Source: Methylorubrum rhodesianum
Lineage (GTDB): Bacteria > Pseudomonadota > Alphaproteobacteria > Rhizobiales > Beijerinckiaceae
Assembly (NCBI RefSeq): GCF_014199985.1
Contig: NZ_JACHOS010000012.1
Span: forward strand, 70,881-134,880
Reading direction: 5' to 3'
Length of the DNA stretch: 64,000 nt
The notes under the pieces are model-generated. The model saw only the letters and a list, made by a program, of their open reading frames with translations, ran no database searches and was not told the DNA's origin. Numbering within the stretch: position 1 is the stretch's first letter; every line of letters begins with the position of its first letter. Shown here piece after piece: positions 60,400 to 64,000 of this stretch. The translations under genes were made by a program, and so were the position numbers.

Positions 60400-61669
60400 G
60401 GTCCACAACCGCCTCGTCGTCATCTCGGCCCTGGGCGTGGTGGAGATCCTCGCCTGGGGCTCGTCCTTCTACTTGCCGGCGGTGCTGGCGGGGCCCATCG
60501 CCGCCGACACGGGTTGGCCGCTCGCATGGGTGGTCGGGGGGCTGTCCATCGGCCTGCTGGTGGCGGCAATCGCCTCGCCCCGGGTCGGAATCGCCATCCA
60601 CCGGCACGGGGGTCGGCCGGTCCTTGTATCGGCGGCCTTGCTGCTAGCGGGTGGCCACTTGGTGATCGGACTGGCACCGAACCTTCCGGTGTTCCTGTCC
60701 GGCTGGCTGGTCATTGGGCTCGGGATGGGCTGCGGCCTCTACGACCCGGCCTTCGCCACCCTCGGCCGGCTCTACGGCGACGAGGCGCGCCCGGCCATCA
60801 CCACCCTGACCCTATGGGGTGGGTTCGCCAGCACCGTCTGCTGGCCGCTCTCGGCCCTTCTCGTCGAGCAGGTCGGCTGGCGCTCGACATGTCTTGCCTA
60901 TGCCGGGCTGCACCTCTTCGTCACGCTTCCCCTGGTGCTCGGTCTGATCCCTGAGGCGCCTGCCTTGGCTAACGGCGGGGACGTAAAACACCTTGGCGAA
61001 GCGCCGCTCACCTCGCGGGAACGGCGCGCCTTCGCGCTGATGGCCGGCGTGTTGGTTTTCGGCGGCACCGTGATGACGTTGATCTCGGTCCACCTGATTA
61101 CCTTGCTGCAGGCACGCGGCGTGGCCTTTGCCGCCGCCGTATCCTACGGCGCCCTGATCGGGCCGTCCCAGGTCGGAGCCCGCGTTATCGAGATGGCCAA
61201 TAAGGGGCGGCACCACCCGCTCTGGACGCTAAACGTGGCCATGGCCCTCGTGGCGCTCGGGCTGGCAATCCTGGCAGTGGGCATTCCTGCGGTCGGCATC
61301 GCCTTGGTGCTCTACGGTGCCGGCAACGGGATCTACTCGATCGCGAGAGGCACGGTGCCGCTCGCCCTGTTCGGGTCGGAACGCTACCCGGTTCTGGCGG
61401 GGCGGCTCGCCCGGCCGAGCCTGATCGCCCAGGCTCTTGCTCCGTCGCTGGGGGCCACGGTCCTCACCTACGGCGGCCCCGATTTGGCCTATGCCCTTCT
61501 GGCGGTGCTCGCGCTCGCGAACGTCGGTTTGGCAGGCGCCTTGTGGGGCACACGACCGGAAGCGGTCGGCATCCCCGGCGAGGCCGAGGCGGGCTCGAAG
61601 AACAGGTGCTTCGCTTCAGCAGCCAAGCCGAAGGGCCGCCTTCGAAACGGCCCCCCTTCTTCGCTCTAG
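60389..61669 (+). CDS. MFS transporter of the arsenic operon
   Basis: 426 residues from the GTG at 60389, overlapping the ACR3 gene by 11 bases. About twelve helices with MFS-type loops (SPRVGIAIHRHGGRPVL between helices 2 and 3). It belongs to the permeases often found at the end of ars operons, which have been linked to export of organic or thiolated arsenicals or of Sb(III); the substrate here cannot be read. The last 35 residues are hydrophilic and not typical of the family. Confidence 0.85.
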   Translation: MRSEVHNRLVVISALGVVEILAWGSSFYLPAVLAGPIAADTGWPLAWVVGGLSIGLLVAAIASPRVGIAIHRHGGRPVLVSAALLLAGGHLVIGLAPNLPVFLSGWLVIGLGMGCGLYDPAFATLGRLYGDEARPAITTLTLWGGFASTVCWPLSALLVEQVGWRSTCLAYAGLHLFVTLPLVLGLIPEAPALANGGDVKHLGEAPLTSRERRAFALMAGVLVFGGTVMTLISVHLITLLQARGVAFAAAVSYGALIGPSQVGARVIEMANKGRHHPLWTLNVAMALVALGLAILAVGIPAVGIALVLYGAGNGIYSIARGTVPLALFGSERYPVLAGRLARPSLIAQALAPSLGATVLTYGGPDLAYALLAVLALANVGLAGALWGTRPEAVGIPGEAEAGSKNRCFASAAKPKGRLRNGPPSSL

Positions 61670-62644
61670 GTTGCTTCAGTGCAGAATAATGGTGCTCGGC
61701 ACCGGAATGCCGGGTTGACCAAATGAGGTGGCCGGTTCGGCACCACACTCCTGGCGGCAATGATCCGTCCACGTCGGCCTCTGGCGACCGCAAGTCCTCG
61801 CAAATCGCCCGATGTCATTGATCTTTGAATAATTTTTGGCAGACATCTCGCAATTGGGCGAACGGTCTCCGCTGGCTCCCGAGCCTCCGCTTGGGAGCCA
61901 GCGGAGACCGGTCGCCCAAATGTCTGCTCTCTGCGATATCTATCTGTACATGCGCGTTTTTTTGATGTTGGGTGTTTATGTGTCCTCAGGATCCTGCAGT
62001 AGATAACTGGCCTCCTACGCCCGGGCCCGGAAACCGAAACGAAGAACGGCATCTCGGCAGTTTCGTGTGATGCATGGCTGCCGCCGCCTTGTCGCTAGAT
62101 TGGTGTTCAAGTCTGCTAACCGCAGCAATCGGAGCACCGCGGCCGAGCGCTTACCGAAACCAGCCAGTGCGCAGCATCCGTGTGATCCCGTGCGCCCTCA
62201 TGGGCCATCGCCCCGCGGGCGCGACGCACGTCCATGCACACGACGTGGAACACCGCGACTTCGGTCATCCGCCCGCACGGCCGGCCCGCCAGCGCCCGTC
62301 TCCTGTCCGCAGCCGATCAGCGACAGGCCGAGGCCACCCAGCGACGCCGCCGCGCACGCGCGATATTGGCTTCGCTGATGATGCCGTCGTCCTCGCCGAC
62401 GACGCATGCGCAGGTCTCAAGCCAGCGAGGCGTCGATATGGGTATAGCAGCGCATGAGCCACGCCCGTACGGTCGGTCGCGAGCGGAACCCGGCAGACCG
62501 GCCGGCCATCTCGGCAGCTTGCCACGATCCGCGGCTCGCGGGGGGGCTGGCGATGGCTCGACCACTCGATCCAAGTCGTGACCGTTCCGCCCGAAACCGC
62601 TGGCCCGCCCCGGGCGACGTGACCGGCACGTCGGAGCCCTTCGA
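61670..62644. other. Intergenic region, no supported gene
   Basis: About 975 bases after the arsenic operon. Apart from the large hairpin described separately I find no gene with a start signal. Frames around 62265-62760 on the minus strand have some protein-like segments but no family and no start. Confidence 0.4.
61839..61927. repeat. Long inverted repeat (hairpin)
   Basis: GGTCTCCGCTGGCTCCC and its complement form a perfect 17-base stem around a 12-base loop (61881-61892). The stem continues outward with TTGGGCGA/TCGCCCAA and, after a six-base bulge on the left, GCAGACAT/ATGTCTGC, giving about 37 paired bases. It lacks a T-run, so it is not a typical terminator alone. It could be a transcription barrier, a recombination or resolution site, or an element end. 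Confidence 0.8.
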
Positions 62645-63157
62645 TCAGCGTGGTCGATCCGGCGGAAGCGGAAACCGCTGCGGCGCCTCCCGCGACCGTC
62701 GCTGATGGTCCAGGAGATCCAGGGCCCAATCCGGCCTCGGCGCGACGGACGCCTCATACAATTCACGGTATGCTTCAGGTGTCAGCCAAGTGCCGACGGG
62801 ATGACGTCCGGTCAGGCGCAGGAAGGCGCTCAGCGATAGGCAAACCGGCGGCGGCAGGCCGACGACGGTCTGGAGAGCGCAGCTGGAACTCTTGCTGCGC
62901 TGTCCCACGATACGCGTGTTGAGGAGGCCCATGGCCCCGGCCCGGGCATCCGGGCCGACGAGTTCCTCGTCGAGCGGCGTGGGCGTGCCGGGCGTCTCAA
63001 GCGCCGAAAGCAACTCGCTCCAGGACTGCCACCCCCACGCCAGCGCGACGACCTGTCGAGCGGTCGCCTCGGCGATAGGCTGCCGGACATTGGCGAGTTG
63101 CGCGCGCAGGGCGTGCACCTTGCGGTTTGCGAAGAAGATCGAGGACGGGCGGAACAT
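62645..63157 (-). CDS. Uncharacterised protein
   Basis: 170 residues from the ATG at 63157. The N-terminal part (KVHALRAQLANVRQPIAEAT, ARQVVALAWGWQSWSELLSA) resembles short helical domains that precede glyoxalase-like proteins, where a similar LGF.sWN.L pattern occurs, but the match is weak. The rest (LSAFLRLTGRHPVGTWLTPE, DWALDLLDHQRR) is not recognised. No clear ribosome binding site. Confidence 0.5.
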   Translation of the reverse strand: MFRPSSIFFANRKVHALRAQLANVRQPIAEATARQVVALAWGWQSWSELLSALETPGTPTPLDEELVGPDARAGAMGLLNTRIVGQRSKSSSCALQTVVGLPPPVCLSLSAFLRLTGRHPVGTWLTPEAYRELYEASVAPRPDWALDLLDHQRRSREAPQRFPLPPDRPR

Positions 63158-63194
63158 CGCGGACCATGGGACTGCGTACGGTGAGCCAATGGAT

Positions 63195-63440
63195 TCAGCT
63201 CGCTACGGAGCGGTCAAGGCAACGCCGCGTCGGAAGCTTCGTCGGGTCGCCCCGGCCAGGACGAGGTCCGGCTGGAAAGGCGCCTTGCCCCTTCAACGCC
63301 GCCGCCCAGGCGGCGACTTGGTCCGCGACCTGGGCGACGGTTCCGTCGCCGAGCGCGGAAGCGGTCGGGTATGTTGTCGCCTGCTCCTCGGCGGCGGCCG
63401 ACCCACGTCCACCAGGATCTCTGCAATTCGCTGTGGCCAT
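63195..63440 (-). CDS. Doubtful small ORF
   Basis: 81-residue frame with one protein-like stretch (ALGDGTVAQVADQVAAWAAA). Just upstream, the neighbouring frame also looks coding (REFRVTAEGWPQRIAEILVD), so this may be a frameshifted remnant of a larger gene rather than a short gene. Confidence 0.25.
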   Translation of the reverse strand: MATANCRDPGGRGSAAAEEQATTYPTASALGDGTVAQVADQVAAWAAALKGQGAFPAGPRPGRGDPTKLPTRRCLDRSVAS

Positions 63441-63559
63441 CCCTCCGCCGTGACGCGAAACTCCCTGTGGATAAATCGCGTCGCCTCGAACCCCGCTTAG
63501 ATATCCATGTGGACGTGTAACCGTCGGAGGTTAGTGTGGCGCAACGGAGGTACGGCACC

Positions 63560-64000
63560 ATGGGCGACTCGGATTGGGCGGCGGAGCGGGCGGAGGAATA
63601 CTGGCGGCTCCACGCGGAGCCCGTGCTCAAGCGCGTCGTCATCGACGCCTTCCTGTCCGGAACGGCGGCCGTGCCCCCTGCCTTGGCGAACTGGCTGGCT
63701 TCGGCGCCCATCGGGCGCGGTGCCGAGGCTGTCACGCCGCCTCCACCCCCGGAGCCTGCGCAGCAGGTGCCGCCCGGCGCCAAGGAGGTCGCGGCACCGC
63801 AAGCCGGTCCTCGGCCCAAGAGGTCCCCCCGCCCGCTCAAGGGGGTGAGCGCCGCTGCGTACGACCTCGTCAAGCGCGCAGGCAAGCCCCTGACATCCCG
63901 GGAGCTGCTCGGACAGCTGAGGGACTGGGACGGGGGCGAGCGGACCGAGGCGCGCGACAATTCCCTTCTGGCCGCGATGCGGCGGCTTCGCAAGGCCGGT
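63560..64000 (+). CDS. Uncharacterised protein, runs off the window
   Basis: At least 147 residues; GGAGG lies nine bases before the ATG at 63560. The N-terminus is helical (AERAEEYWRLHAEPVLKRVV), a Pro-rich linker follows, then a probable winged-helix domain (VSAAAYDLVKRAGKPLTSRE, LLGQLRDWDGG, LLAAMRRLRKAG). The frame is still open at the window edge. Confidence 0.65.
   Translation, partial: MGDSDWAAERAEEYWRLHAEPVLKRVVIDAFLSGTAAVPPALANWLASAPIGRGAEAVTPPPPPEPAQQVPPGAKEVAAPQAGPRPKRSPRPLKGVSAAAYDLVKRAGKPLTSRELLGQLRDWDGGERTEARDNSLLAAMRRLRKAG

Noticed and set aside
1..64000. CRISPR array or rRNA genes
   Set aside because: No regularly spaced direct repeats and no rRNA signature sequences were seen.

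Overview
The window looks like accessory DNA from a high-GC alphaproteobacterium, most likely Methylobacteriaceae. This is inferred from the very high third-position GC, the HisKA_2 and LOV sensor kinases, the tandem COG4705 membrane proteins, and the many metal and arsenic resistance genes. No rRNA or tRNA gene was found. Insertion-sequence remnants, a large serine recombinase, several decayed genes and abrupt changes of theme suggest a plasmid or a composite genomic island.

Layout. 1-4.4 kb: two sensor kinases, one a LOV-type blue-light hybrid kinase. 4.4-10.4 kb: a PAP2 phosphatase, three COG4705 membrane paralogs (one with an apparent frameshift), a small exported protein and an OmpR-type two-component pair. 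10.9-12.6 kb: a Fic protein fused to an AbiEi-like N-terminus, with palindromic operators upstream. 12.7-15.7 kb: a decayed three-gene operon that looks like old phage defence. It holds an OLD-type ATPase with an in-frame amber codon, a dCMP/dCTP deaminase lacking its N-terminal half, and a small gene with an in-frame opal codon. 15.8-17.3 kb: a DUF2235 hydrolase.

17.7-40.8 kb is a metal homeostasis block. Two heavy-metal RND systems converge on each other. Around them lie two CDF exporters, a ZIP-like transporter, a Zn/Cd/Pb-type P1B ATPase, two ZntR/CadR-like MerR regulators, a second two-component pair, small His-rich exported proteins and an isolated flgC homolog. One MerR-type operator sequence occurs in both the CDF and the ATPase promoters, so these genes probably form one regulon. 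A decayed VIT/CCC1 transporter follows at 41.0-41.5 kb.

41.5-49.7 kb is the least familiar part. It encodes an XRE-type regulator, a ParA-like protein without a usable P-loop and with a DUF6634-like C-terminus, an intact metallophosphoesterase, a second metallophosphoesterase that has lost most metal ligands, two related small helical segments, a soluble FtsH-like AAA/M41 protease, and a PolB-like DEDDy exonuclease. Two promoters here, and a third at 55.0 kb, carry the same TATACC-N3-GGTATA palindrome placed against a consensus -10 box. This implies one regulator over a multi-operon module, and I consider it the best candidate for an undescribed system.

49.9-55.7 kb is scrambled DNA: a chimeric ORF joining a sensor N-terminus to an outer-membrane efflux fragment, small Gly/His-rich exported proteins, and an IS630-type element with TA target duplication and a broken transposase. 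55.7-61.7 kb: a large serine recombinase directly abutting an arsenic operon (arsR, two unrelated arsenate reductases, ACR3, an MFS exporter). A long hairpin lies beyond the operon. The right edge carries two poorly characterised genes, the last running off the window.
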